A stretch of 64,000 bases of DNA from Nitrospira sp. (GTDB lineage Bacteria; Nitrospirota; Nitrospiria; Nitrospirales; Nitrospiraceae). The translations under genes and the position numbers were made by a program. Below the pieces are notes generated by a model. The model was not told where the DNA came from. It did not search any database and saw only the letters and a list, made by a program, of their open reading frames with translations. The stretch is from positions 558,001 through 622,000 of the forward strand of contig JACOEK010000003.1 in the NCBI GenBank assembly GCA_024998595.1, written 5' to 3'. Positions 41,901-49,972 of the stretch are shown in pieces (the stretch's first letter is position 1; each line of letters starts with the position of its first letter).

Positions 41901-42758
41901 TCAGGCGGCCATTGCGACGGGAGTGAACAGTTTCACCGTCTCCTGCAATTGCTCCTGCGCCTCGCTCAATAATGCAGGCCGCTCGCTGACGTTGAACCGG
42001 GTCGACTGCAAGGCGGCTGCATGAAACGACAACTCTTGCGGAGCCACGGCTGGATGCAATTCGTTATGGTCTGCAACCACCCCGGCGAGGTGTACGATCG
42101 ACGCGTGGAGGGCGTAATCGCCTGCCTCATCCGGACAAAGCTGGTGCCGGATGGCCTGCTCGATTTGAGCCGGCATTCCCCAGGAATGAATCAGTTCCGC
42201 GCCGACTTCCGTAAAATCGCACCCGAAGTTGGACTGCTCGACTTCGGCCAGCGGGCTGCCCAGGTTTCCAGCTTCGATGAGCGCCGATTGAGCACGCTCA
42301 GGAATGGTTTGATACAACACCAGGTGTCCGATGTCGCGGAGGAGGCCTTCGATGAAAAACCGCTCGCTGTCTTCGATGCCGCAGGCTCGGGCAATCTTAC
42401 CCGCCATCAACGCGCAGAGCACGCTTTTCCGCCAATAGGCGGAGAGATCCATGATCTGGACGGTCATGCCGCTGAAGCTGCGGCCGACGGTCGTAGCCGT
42501 TACCAGATCGCGAACTGCCTGCATCCCGAGCAGATTCACGGCGCGGGTCACCGTATCGACCTGCTTGGGAACTCCATACAGCGGACTGTTTACGATTCTC
42601 AGGACGCGGGCGGAAATCGCCGGGTCCATCTTCAGGACCTTCGCCAGATCATCCATGGTCGAATCCGGATTGTCCACGACATCGCGAACTCGATAGTAGA
42701 TCTCCGGCAGGGTAAAGACGTTTGAGCAGGACTGAACGAGTTCTTGCGCCGATGCCAT
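41901..42758 (-). CDS. HDOD domain signalling protein
   Basis: 285-aa protein made of an HDOD (metal-dependent-hydrolase-like) domain, about residues 10-215: TLPEIYYRVRDVVDNPDSTMDDLAKVLKMDPAISARVLRIVNSPLYGVPKQVDTVTRAVNLLGMQAVRDLV. The C-terminal part also carries GCDFTEVGAELIHSWGMP. ATG at 42758 with GGAGG 10 nt upstream; the frame is open 15 codons further without a site. HDOD proteins act in signalling and regulation, often without catalysis. Partners unknown. Confidence 0.88.
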   Translation of the reverse strand: MASAQELVQSCSNVFTLPEIYYRVRDVVDNPDSTMDDLAKVLKMDPAISARVLRIVNSPLYGVPKQVDTVTRAVNLLGMQAVRDLVTATTVGRSFSGMTVQIMDLSAYWRKSVLCALMAGKIARACGIEDSERFFIEGLLRDIGHLVLYQTIPERAQSALIEAGNLGSPLAEVEQSNFGCDFTEVGAELIHSWGMPAQIEQAIRHQLCPDEAGDYALHASIVHLAGVVADHNELHPAVAPQELSFHAAALQSTRFNVSERPALLSEAQEQLQETVKLFTPVAMAA

Positions 42759-43023
42759 GATAGACGATCCTCCTTGCGACGCGACTGCGTGCGACCGTTG
42801 CAACGCCTCGGTTACCTGTATCGGTTCCAGCCTATTGTTTCTAAAGCCTGGATAGCCCGGTTTGAGAACTCTGACTGACGGGAGGCCCCCCGGCCATGCA
42901 GTGGGGACACAGGGCAGACACGCAAGGAGATACGATCGCGGACGGCCGCCCCGAGACAGGATTCATTCAAATTTTTAATGGCTTACACTGCGCAGACGAG
43001 GGAAAGACCGAACCGTCTGACCG

Positions 43024-43593
43024 TCATGCCGGCGCGTTGCCGGGTTTCCATTTGATACTGCACCCGATGCTGGGCTTTTGATCACCTTGCACGGTTGTTC
43101 CGCCTAGCACGGCATCAATGGCACCGCGTAGATCTCGACCGGTCACCGGCCTGTTGTTGCCGGGCCGGCTGTCATCCAATCGACCTCGATAGACCAGTCG
43201 GCGCTGCCCGTCAAACAGATAGAAGTCCGGGGTGCAGGCCGCTCGATAGGCCTTGGCAACCTCCTGCGTGGCATCGAAGCACAAGGGAAAGCGGAAGCCC
43301 ACGTGCTGCGCCATGTCTTTCAATCGATCCGGGGCGTCATCAGGGTAAACGGCGGGATCATTACTGCTGATCCCGAGGATCCCCACGCCGCGGCCTTCGT
43401 AGTCCCGCCCCAATTGGGCCAGGTGCTGTTCGATATGTTGCACATAGGGACAATGTCGGCAGATGAACATCACCAGCAATGCGGCCTTCCCGGTGAATGA
43501 CTCCAGGCGATAACTCTGTCCACTGACCACATCGGGAAGTTCGAAGGGAGGAGCCGTGCTCCCCAGCGGAAGCATGAGCGATTGAACAGCCAT
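43024..43593 (-). CDS. Thioredoxin-like AhpC/TSA family protein
   Basis: 189-aa thioredoxin-fold protein: PPFELPDVVSGQSYRLESFTGKAALLVMFICRHCPYVQHIEQHL with a CxxC (CRHC) at about residue 49-52, followed by a redoxin core EVAKAYRAACTPDFYLFDGQRRLVYRGRLDD (cis-Pro region CTPDFYLFD). The family is the cytosolic TlpA/redoxin group with an F-x-C-x2-CP(Y)VxH signature. ATG at 43593 with GAGGT upstream; the longer frame to 43737 is less likely. No signal peptide. Possibly a thiol peroxidase or disulphide reductant; substrate unknown. Divergent from the 43758 gene. Confidence 0.85.
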   Translation of the reverse strand: MAVQSLMLPLGSTAPPFELPDVVSGQSYRLESFTGKAALLVMFICRHCPYVQHIEQHLAQLGRDYEGRGVGILGISSNDPAVYPDDAPDRLKDMAQHVGFRFPLCFDATQEVAKAYRAACTPDFYLFDGQRRLVYRGRLDDSRPGNNRPVTGRDLRGAIDAVLGGTTVQGDQKPSIGCSIKWKPGNAPA

Positions 43594-43757
43594 CACGACC
43601 TCATACACGATGAAAAAGACATCACCCGACCCTACTCTACAGTTGCCATCCCCATGACTCAAGGCTCGAGCGGCATTGACCTCACTTCCGCGCACCCAGT
43701 ATTCTGCAACTAAACATACGCCACATACGCCTGGCATTGATCAACGGTGAGGACTGC

Positions 43758-44180
43758 ATGCAATTCGACGCCGCCTTGGCCGCACAAGATACGTTACAGG
43801 AAGCGCAATCCGAGCTTGGCACCGACTGGGACCAGGCGGTTGAACTGGAGGAAACCTTTTCCTCGAACGCCGGCACCACAGCCCGGGACGCCTACGAACA
43901 GCTCCTCGCGCTGGCTACCCGCCATCCACAGGCGCACCGGTATCAGGCCTTTTGCATTTACATTACCTGGCAACAGGTCACGGAGGAAACGATCGCCCGT
44001 CATTTTGAAACAGGGATGACACTCTCCGAGGCCTATCTTGCCTCACCTGAGGGAAAGGATCCTCGGCACCTGGGTCATGTCACGGAACTCCTCGAATCGT
44101 TTCGTGCCGGTTTAGGCTTGGACGAGGAAGACGACATCGTCGTGGAATTCCGGAAGGATACCCCCAAAGGCGGCGACTGA
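43758..44180 (+). CDS. Acidic helical protein, TPR-like context
   Basis: 140-aa acidic, helical protein: QFDAALAAQDTLQEAQSELGTDWDQAVELEETF, then a likely TPR-like hairpin (ARDAYEQLLALATRHPQAHRYQAFCIYITW). Start ATG with GAGG 6 nt upstream. No signal peptide. Not recognised as a named family. First of four small genes (43758-45600) in one direction, two of them TPR proteins, so a common protein-protein interaction role is plausible. Confidence 0.65.
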   Translation: MQFDAALAAQDTLQEAQSELGTDWDQAVELEETFSSNAGTTARDAYEQLLALATRHPQAHRYQAFCIYITWQQVTEETIARHFETGMTLSEAYLASPEGKDPRHLGHVTELLESFRAGLGLDEEDDIVVEFRKDTPKGGD

Positions 44181-44231
44181 TCGAAGCCGTGAAATGTCTC
44201 AAATACGAGAGACGAGCGACGGTTCTAAGAC

Positions 44232-44999
44232 ATGGCTGAAAACGATAAACATCGTGCCCGCATTTTTCTTCATCGAGGGGATCTCGTCCAGGCACGGGCG
44301 GCCTGGGAAGCGGCGGTCAAGGATGACCGCAGGACGGGCACGCCGCGCGAACTCTCCAACAGTCTCGGCAATCTCGGCAACACTCTGGCTCTGGCCGGCG
44401 CTTTCGATGAAGCCGACGCGTGTTACAAAGAAGTGCTCGCCATTCAGCGCGACGAGCGGGACCCCCATGCCATCGCCCATACGCTCGTGAACCTGGGCAA
44501 CCTCTACATCGGCGCCGACAAGCCGGAAAAAGCGCGTCCATATTATCTCGAAGCGCTGGACATCCTGAAACCGCTCAATGACCATCGCGCGCTCGGCATC
44601 CTCTACCACAACCTTGCATTGGAAGAAGCCAGACAGCAGCAATGGGAGGCATCGGTGCGGCTGTTCACTCAAGCGCTGGACTCGCATCGCGTGGTGGGCA
44701 ATGAAGAGGGCCTGGCCGGAACCTATAGTCAGATGGGGAAAATGTTTCTGGACAGCGGAAAGACGGTGGAGGCGGAACGTTGTTTTAATAATGCCACCGA
44801 ACATTTTATCAAGCTCGGGAACCCGTCCGGTGAGGCAGCGGTGCTCCGGGAACTCGCCGACCTCTATGAGGGACGGCAAGACACCATTGCCGCCATCCGT
44901 TGCGTGGAACGGCTCCATCACCTGGCACTCGGGACCGGCCGTCCGCCCTCGACTGCGGACCGTGATCGTCTCGCACGGCTACGCGCCGCCCATAGCTGA
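44232..44999 (+). CDS. TPR-repeat protein
   Basis: 255-aa protein of tandem tetratricopeptide repeats, about five to six units, e.g. ELSNSLGNLGNTLALAGAFDEADACYKEVLAI, VNLGNLYIGADKPEKARPYYLEALDI, HNLALEEARQQQWEASVRLFTQALDS and MGKMFLDSGKTVEAERCFNNATEHF. No other domain and no signal peptide. Scaffold role inferred; 52 nt after the preceding gene, 65 nt before the next. Confidence 0.87.
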   Translation: MAENDKHRARIFLHRGDLVQARAAWEAAVKDDRRTGTPRELSNSLGNLGNTLALAGAFDEADACYKEVLAIQRDERDPHAIAHTLVNLGNLYIGADKPEKARPYYLEALDILKPLNDHRALGILYHNLALEEARQQQWEASVRLFTQALDSHRVVGNEEGLAGTYSQMGKMFLDSGKTVEAERCFNNATEHFIKLGNPSGEAAVLRELADLYEGRQDTIAAIRCVERLHHLALGTGRPPSTADRDRLARLRAAHS

Positions 45000-45064
45000 A
45001 CGGACAGGGGTGATGGTAACATTCGTCCGTATCGATTGATGAACCACGCTGTACAAGGAGTCAC

Positions 45065-45382
45065 ATGGATATCAGCGCATTCCGCCAAATGGTGGAGAAA
45101 AACCCCAAGGGCTTTCTGGGCCGCTACGGTCTGGGCAATAAAATCTTACAGGAAGGCGGCAGCATCGAGGAGGCCGCGGAGCACCTCACGGTTGCCACAC
45201 AATTGGATCCCACCCATGTCGCGTCTCACCTCGCCCTCGGGCGCGCGCTGGTGTCGCTGGGAAAAAAGGACGAAGCCAAACCTGTCTTGAAAGCCGGTAT
45301 CGACGCCGCTGTGTCGGGTCGATCCAACGGGGGGGTGGATCTGGTGCCGGAACTGCAGCAATTGCTACGGACGCTCGGCTGA
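45065..45382 (+). CDS. Short TPR-like protein
   Basis: 105-aa helical protein, about two TPR-like units: GFLGRYGLGNKILQEGGSIEEAAEHLTVATQLDPTHVASHLALGRALVSLGKKDEAKPVLKAGIDAA. ATG with AAGGAG. Followed after 17 nt by the 66-aa gene. Likely part of the same unit as the larger TPR protein. Function unknown. Confidence 0.8.
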   Translation: MDISAFRQMVEKNPKGFLGRYGLGNKILQEGGSIEEAAEHLTVATQLDPTHVASHLALGRALVSLGKKDEAKPVLKAGIDAAVSGRSNGGVDLVPELQQLLRTLG

Positions 45383-45399
45383 CGCCGGCTGGAGGACCT

Positions 45400-45600
45400 A
45401 TGAATCTCGACACAGCCAGACAGCGGATTGAATCCGCCATCACCCAATATGGTCAGCATGCGGCCATGGCCATTGAACTGGTCATCAACGAAGTCCGCTC
45501 CGACATGGGCCGCGAGGCCGTGAACGAACTGATCGATGAGTTCGACCTGGAACTCATGTACAACATCGCGCCGATGGAATCGGATTACTCGAATAGCTGA
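45400..45600 (+). CDS. Small helical acidic protein
   Basis: 66-aa helical protein, MNLDTARQRIESAITQYGQHAAMAI and GREAVNELIDEFDLEL, acidic at the end. ATG with GGAGG 5 nt upstream. No family recognised. It follows the short TPR gene by 17 nt, and is the last gene of the small unit. Confidence 0.7.
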   Translation: MNLDTARQRIESAITQYGQHAAMAIELVINEVRSDMGREAVNELIDEFDLELMYNIAPMESDYSNS

Positions 45601-45758
45601 TGTACGATGGCGTTGATCTGTACGGCCCCTGCAGTGGGCTTAACAAGGCTATCCAACGAGGCCGCAGACCAGGAAGACCCGGAGACGTGCGTTCAGCGGT
45701 ACGTTGAGGAGGATTCCGAGTCGAGAACGACGTCGGAAATCCTTTTCAGCAGCCTGCC

Positions 45759-46838
45759 ATGCCGTTGATCTGGTGTTCCATCTCCGGCCACGGCTACGGC
45801 CATGCGGCGCAAGTCGTGCCGGTACTCAATGCGCTGGGGCGGCTGGTGCCCAACCTCAAGGCGCTCCTCCGGACAACGGTTCCCGCCGGGTTTTTCGAGC
45901 CTCGCCTTGCCATTCCCTGGGAATTGAGTCCTGCCCAACAAGATATCGGATGCATCCAGAAGGGGCCGCTGACCATTGATGTTGCCGGCACCTGGGCGGC
46001 CCACCGGACCCTGCATGCCGAGTGGGATAAGAACATCGAAGCGGAGGCGGACCTCATCCGCCAAGCACACCCCACCCTCGTGCTTTCTGATGTGTCACAC
46101 CTGGGCACCGCCGCCGGCGCCGCTGCAGGAGTCCCGACCATCGGGCTGTGTTCACTTTCCTGGGATCTGGTCTTGGAACCCTTCGTCGATCCTGCCGAGC
46201 CGGACCATGTCACCATCATGCGCCAGATTCGGGAGGCCTATGCAGATGCCGACTGTTTCCTGCGCGTGGCTCCGGGCCTGGCGGTCACCGCCTTTCGAAC
46301 CATGCGCGACGTGGGTCCCATTGCGGAACCAACCGAGCCGCAAACCGCGACACTCCGTCAAGCCGTCGGGGCGAAGGCATCCGAGAAGGTCGTCCTGGTG
46401 GGATTCGGTGGGATCGCGTTGCAAAGCCCTCCGTTCGAACAGATGCAGTCGATGAACGGCTTTCGGTTTCTGTTTGATGGCCCTGTCCCAAACGGATTGA
46501 ATCGGATCTCGTCGCTCTCGACTATAGGACTCCCCTTCAAACACATCCTGGCATCCGTGGATCTGGTGCTGACCAAACCGGGGTACGGCACCACAGTTGA
46601 ATCCGTCGCGCTCGGCATTCCGGTCGTCTACGTGCGCCGCTACAATTTCGCGGACGAACAATCGCTCGTGGACTACCTGCAACGACATGGTCGAGGGGCA
46701 GAACTCTCTCTCGATGATTTTTATCAGGGACAATGGGAGCCGGCCATCCGCCGCGCCCTGGCACAATCACCCGCAACGCCCCCACCGCCGCTTTCCGGCG
46801 CTCACGATGCCGCGGCGATTCTGCATACGTATTTCTGA
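45759..46838 (+). CDS. MurG-like/UDP-glycosyltransferase-type glycosyltransferase
   Basis: 359-aa GT-B protein. N-terminal SGHGYGHAAQVVPVLNAL (glycine-rich acceptor loop, about 7-24) and C-terminal ASVDLVLTKPGYGTTVESVALGIPVVYVRR (the MurG/GT28 nucleotide-binding region with KPGYGT, about 265-295). ATG at 45759; no strong ribosome site and no earlier usable start in frame. A 53-codon frame just upstream overlaps by 10 nt and was not called. Substrate unknown; could be a glycolipid or natural-product transferase. Confidence 0.83.
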   Translation: MPLIWCSISGHGYGHAAQVVPVLNALGRLVPNLKALLRTTVPAGFFEPRLAIPWELSPAQQDIGCIQKGPLTIDVAGTWAAHRTLHAEWDKNIEAEADLIRQAHPTLVLSDVSHLGTAAGAAAGVPTIGLCSLSWDLVLEPFVDPAEPDHVTIMRQIREAYADADCFLRVAPGLAVTAFRTMRDVGPIAEPTEPQTATLRQAVGAKASEKVVLVGFGGIALQSPPFEQMQSMNGFRFLFDGPVPNGLNRISSLSTIGLPFKHILASVDLVLTKPGYGTTVESVALGIPVVYVRRYNFADEQSLVDYLQRHGRGAELSLDDFYQGQWEPAIRRALAQSPATPPPPLSGAHDAAAILHTYF

Positions 46839-46964
46839 ACAAAGCCGACCGTCCTCCTACGCGCGCCGCACAAACTTACATCCGATTAGTCGTTTTGCCC
46901 GTACAGTGTTATAGTGGGCCCAATTCTGATCCAGAGGAATACCGCCCGCGCCCAGGCCGACTGC

Positions 46965-47570
46965 ATGGAATCCGCTTCCCGACAAGCCGCATCCGCCATT
47001 GAACCCAAACTCCTTGCCCGCGTGGCAAAGGGTGACCAACAGGCATTCGGTCAACTCTACGATCAATCCTCCACTCTGCTCTTTACCTTGGCCTACCGTA
47101 TCCTCAACGATCGCGATGAGGCGGCGGAACTACTCCAGGATGTCTACCTGGAAGTCTGGCGGAAAATTGCCAAATACGATGTCGGACGCGGAAGCCCCAT
47201 TGCCTGGCTGGTCACTCTGACCCGGAGTCGCGCGATCGACCGGCTGCGCTCACGTGCATCGCGAGGCCAGCATGTCGTCGCCGACTCGTTCGAACATCCG
47301 CTGGTCTCGGTCACGCCCGATGTCAGTCCGAATCCCTATGAAGCCAGGGAAGATACTGAAATGCGGCAATTGATGGCGAAGGCCATCCTCGATCTGCCCC
47401 TACCTCAGCAGCAAGCGATCGAAATGGCCTTTTACCAGGGACTGACGCATACAGAGATCGCGGCGAAATTGAATCAGCCGTTGGGCACCGTGAAGACCAG
47501 AATCAAACTGGCCATGTCGAAACTTCGCGCCTCTTTGCAGGAAACGCTGCCTCAAGGTCACCAGCTATGA
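46965..47570 (+). CDS. ECF-family sigma factor
   Basis: 201-aa RNA polymerase sigma factor with region 2 (FGQLYDQSSTLLFTLAYRILNDRDEAAELLQDVYLEVWRK, about 25-65) and region 4 (LPLPQQQAIEMAFYQGLTHTEIAAKLNQPLGTVKTRIKLAMSKLR, about 145-190). ATG at 46965; an in-frame GTG at 46914 would add 17 residues but lies in a likely promoter with TATAGT at 46910. The gene overlaps the downstream anti-sigma gene by 4 nt (ATGA), typical of SigK-like/RskA pairs. Regulon and signal unknown. Confidence 0.9.
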   Translation: MESASRQAASAIEPKLLARVAKGDQQAFGQLYDQSSTLLFTLAYRILNDRDEAAELLQDVYLEVWRKIAKYDVGRGSPIAWLVTLTRSRAIDRLRSRASRGQHVVADSFEHPLVSVTPDVSPNPYEAREDTEMRQLMAKAILDLPLPQQQAIEMAFYQGLTHTEIAAKLNQPLGTVKTRIKLAMSKLRASLQETLPQGHQL

Positions 47571-48583
47571 CACACGAGGAACTCGAAGAAGCCGTTCCCC
47601 TCTACGCGATCGGCGCCCTCGAACGCTCCGAGCGGCAGGCCATCGAAGCACATCTCCTGTCTGGCTGCGCCGCCTGCCATGCGGCCTTGAAGGACTATCA
47701 AACGGTGGCCTCGCTGCTCCCCTTCGGCCTCACCCCCGCTACACCTCCCAATACGTTAAAAGCCAAGATCCTGATGGCGCCCGCTTCGACGACGAGCCAA
47801 GCCGAACCGGAGCCGCCGGGCCCGCGATCGAGCCTGGAACCGGGCGAATGGATGAACCATCTGTTTCCTCCTATCACGCCGGCTCGCTCGTTGCCGTTCC
47901 GTTTCGCCATGGGATTCGCCGCCGTCGTGCTGGTCTTCGGAGGCGGATATCTTGCCTGGATGAACTACACGCAGACGACCCAACGCTCAGGCGAAATCCA
48001 GCAACTGCAAGGCGCGGTACAACAGGAGACATCCCGCGTCGCAAACCTGCAATCAGAGTTGCGCCAACGCGAACAGACCTTGGATTCGCTGAAATCCGAT
48101 TTGGACCAGCGCACGACCGAGGTGGCCGAACTACGCGACCAATTGCTTCAACGGGAAGCCGAGCTGGATGATGCGCATCAACAACTCACTCTGCATGACA
48201 GTTCATTGCAGCGGCTTGCCCAGCAAAGCGAAACATTTGTCGCGCTGTTTAAAAATCCAACATCGAAAGTCGTCTTATTATCCGGCTCCGACATGGCGAA
48301 ATCAGCCGGCGCATTTCTCCTGGTCGATCCCGCGAGCAAGAAAGCCTGGCTCTATGCGTTCAATCTACCCGCCCTGCCGCACGGCAAGGTGTATCAACTC
48401 TGGGCCATCGACGAGAAACCGGTCAGCGCAGGTGTCTTTGGATTGGATGCGGGTCAGAAAGCCCGCATGTTGATCAAGAATATGGGTGAGTTTCCGCGCA
48501 TGAAGAAGTTCGCCGTGACCGTCGAGCCGGACGGCGGACGCCCGGAACCGACGGGCGCCATTTATCTGATCGGCCAGATCTAG
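47567..48583 (+). CDS. RskA-type zinc-binding anti-sigma factor
   Basis: 338-aa membrane anti-sigma factor. N-terminal anti-sigma domain with a HLLSGCAACH zinc-type motif (H-x4-C-x2-C, about residue 28), one membrane helix (FRFAMGFAAVVLVFGGGYLAWM, about 104-125), an extended coiled coil (about 135-210, QREQTLDSLKSDLDQRTTEVAELRDQLLQREAEL) and a C-terminal RskA-like domain (AFLLVDPASKKAWLYAFNLPALPHGKVYQLWAIDEKPVSAGVF). Start overlaps the sigma gene. Presumed to hold the ECF sigma factor at the membrane until a signal releases it. Confidence 0.9.
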   Translation: MTHEELEEAVPLYAIGALERSERQAIEAHLLSGCAACHAALKDYQTVASLLPFGLTPATPPNTLKAKILMAPASTTSQAEPEPPGPRSSLEPGEWMNHLFPPITPARSLPFRFAMGFAAVVLVFGGGYLAWMNYTQTTQRSGEIQQLQGAVQQETSRVANLQSELRQREQTLDSLKSDLDQRTTEVAELRDQLLQREAELDDAHQQLTLHDSSLQRLAQQSETFVALFKNPTSKVVLLSGSDMAKSAGAFLLVDPASKKAWLYAFNLPALPHGKVYQLWAIDEKPVSAGVFGLDAGQKARMLIKNMGEFPRMKKFAVTVEPDGGRPEPTGAIYLIGQI

Positions 48584-48691
48584 CCTCCTCCCCCTCGACA
48601 AACATCCCCTGCGATTCCCAGCCCGAACATGCTAGCATGCCCGTCATCACAGGACGATGTGCCCATCTCTGCCTGGAATCGCTCACGACAC

Positions 48692-49180
48692 ATGACCGTC
48701 CACCACGAGTTCGATGTGCAGTTCATGCAACAGGCGCTGGCTCTCGCCAGAGAGGCGCCGCTGATGGGCGAAGTACCGATCGCCGCCCTGCTCGTCCGCG
48801 ACGGGATCGTCATTGCCCGAGCCCACAATCTGCGGGAAACCGATCAGGACCCCACCGCGCATGCAGAACTGCTCGCGATCCGGGAAGCAGCCAGGCAGAC
48901 GAAAAGCTGGCGACTCACCGAGACCACGCTCTATGTCACGCTGGAACCCTGCACCATGTGCATCGGCGCCATTGTGCTGGCTCGTATTCCACGTCTGGTC
49001 TTCGGAGCGCTCGACCCGAAAGCCGGCGCCTGTGGTTCCATCATGGATATTCCTCCGCAACCCAGACTGAACCATCGCGTCGACGTCATCGGAGGCGTGT
49101 GTGCGGAAGAGAGCCAGGCCCTGCTGCAGGATTTTTTTCGGGGGTTGAGAAAAGAGGCGACGCAGAGGAAGTCGGGTTAG
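48692..49180 (+). CDS. tadA: tRNA-specific adenosine deaminase
   Basis: 162-aa CMP/dCMP-deaminase-fold enzyme; zinc and catalytic motifs TAHAELLAIREAA (HAE at about residue 57-59) and LEPCTMCIGAIVLARIPRLVFGALDPKAGACGS (PCTMC, about 87-91). Makes inosine at position 34 of tRNA-Arg(ACG). The ATG at 48692 lacks a clear ribosome site. Convergent with the phosphopantetheinyl transferase gene; the 3' ends overlap by 4 nt. Confidence 0.93.
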   Translation: MTVHHEFDVQFMQQALALAREAPLMGEVPIAALLVRDGIVIARAHNLRETDQDPTAHAELLAIREAARQTKSWRLTETTLYVTLEPCTMCIGAIVLARIPRLVFGALDPKAGACGSIMDIPPQPRLNHRVDVIGGVCAEESQALLQDFFRGLRKEATQRKSG

Positions 49181-49944
49181 TCGCGTATGAAGGCCGTCGT
49201 TTCGTAGCGATGCAGTTCGCATCCACCGCCTTCAACGGCAACTGCTCCTGCCAGGTGATCCGGCAGCGACAGCGACTGAATCTGCCAGGTCTGGTCAAAG
49301 GTCCTCGAATCTGTCAGGCGCACTCGCGCACCCGACGATGGCTCATCGAACACGATTGCAAATCGATCCAACCCGAGAGATAGCCCCACGCCGCGGCCCT
49401 TGAGATAGGCCTCCTTGGCCGTCCACAACCGATAAAACAGACGTTGCTGCTCCTCCCCGTGAACTTTGGCAATGGCTTGCGATTCCGCCGGAGCAAAGAA
49501 CCGTTCCGCCAGTTTGAGACACTCGAGATCCGCCTTGGGCACTTCGATATCGACACCGACGTCCCGACCATGGGCCACCGCCACCAGCGCGTACGCTCCG
49601 GAATGAGAGAGGCTGAACTGAATGCCCGCAGCAGCGCCAGACGGACCACTGACAGCCGGTTTGCCGTGCTCCCCTGTGACGAATTGAATCTCCCCCGCGT
49701 CCATCTGCGTATAGCGGGATAACAACAGTCGCAGCACTCCATGCGAGAGAATGAACCGTTGACGATCCCGTTCGAACGCAAACCGAGCCGCGCGGACCCG
49801 CTCGTCGTCAGAAAGCTGCGCGGCAAGGGAATCTTGGCGACCGGTATAGTGGACCAACTCGCAGAACCAGACATGCACAGCCTGCGGATTCAGAAGTGGA
49901 AACGAAGGGGATATACGCATGGGATGGGACACCCGCGACATCAT
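49177..49944 (-). CDS. Sfp-type 4'-phosphopantetheinyl transferase
   Basis: 255-aa enzyme that adds phosphopantetheine to carrier-domain serines. Motifs VDIEVPKADLECLKLAERFF (GVDIE, the metal site) and FYRLWTAKEAYLKGRGVGLSLGL (WTAKEAYLK). Length fits the Sfp group. The start is the double ATG around 49941-49944 with a weak site; a longer in-frame extension overlaps the ABC gene and is rejected. It sits directly downstream of the ABC transporter and peptide synthetase, where it would activate the three carrier domains. Assignment to this synthetase is inferred from position. Confidence 0.92.
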   Translation of the reverse strand: MMSRVSHPMRISPSFPLLNPQAVHVWFCELVHYTGRQDSLAAQLSDDERVRAARFAFERDRQRFILSHGVLRLLLSRYTQMDAGEIQFVTGEHGKPAVSGPSGAAAGIQFSLSHSGAYALVAVAHGRDVGVDIEVPKADLECLKLAERFFAPAESQAIAKVHGEEQQRLFYRLWTAKEAYLKGRGVGLSLGLDRFAIVFDEPSSGARVRLTDSRTFDQTWQIQSLSLPDHLAGAVAVEGGGCELHRYETTAFIRD

Positions 49945-49972
49945 TCGCCTGACATGACGGGCATCGCCTGCA

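Noticed and set aside
42021-42725. 234-codon plus-strand frame antisense to the HDOD gene
   Set aside because: HDOD motifs on the minus strand are clear; no ribosome site for this frame.
45607-45768. 53-codon frame just before the MurG-like gene
   Set aside because: Overlaps that gene by 10 nt, lacks a ribosome site, no recognisable sequence features; kept out for lack of support.
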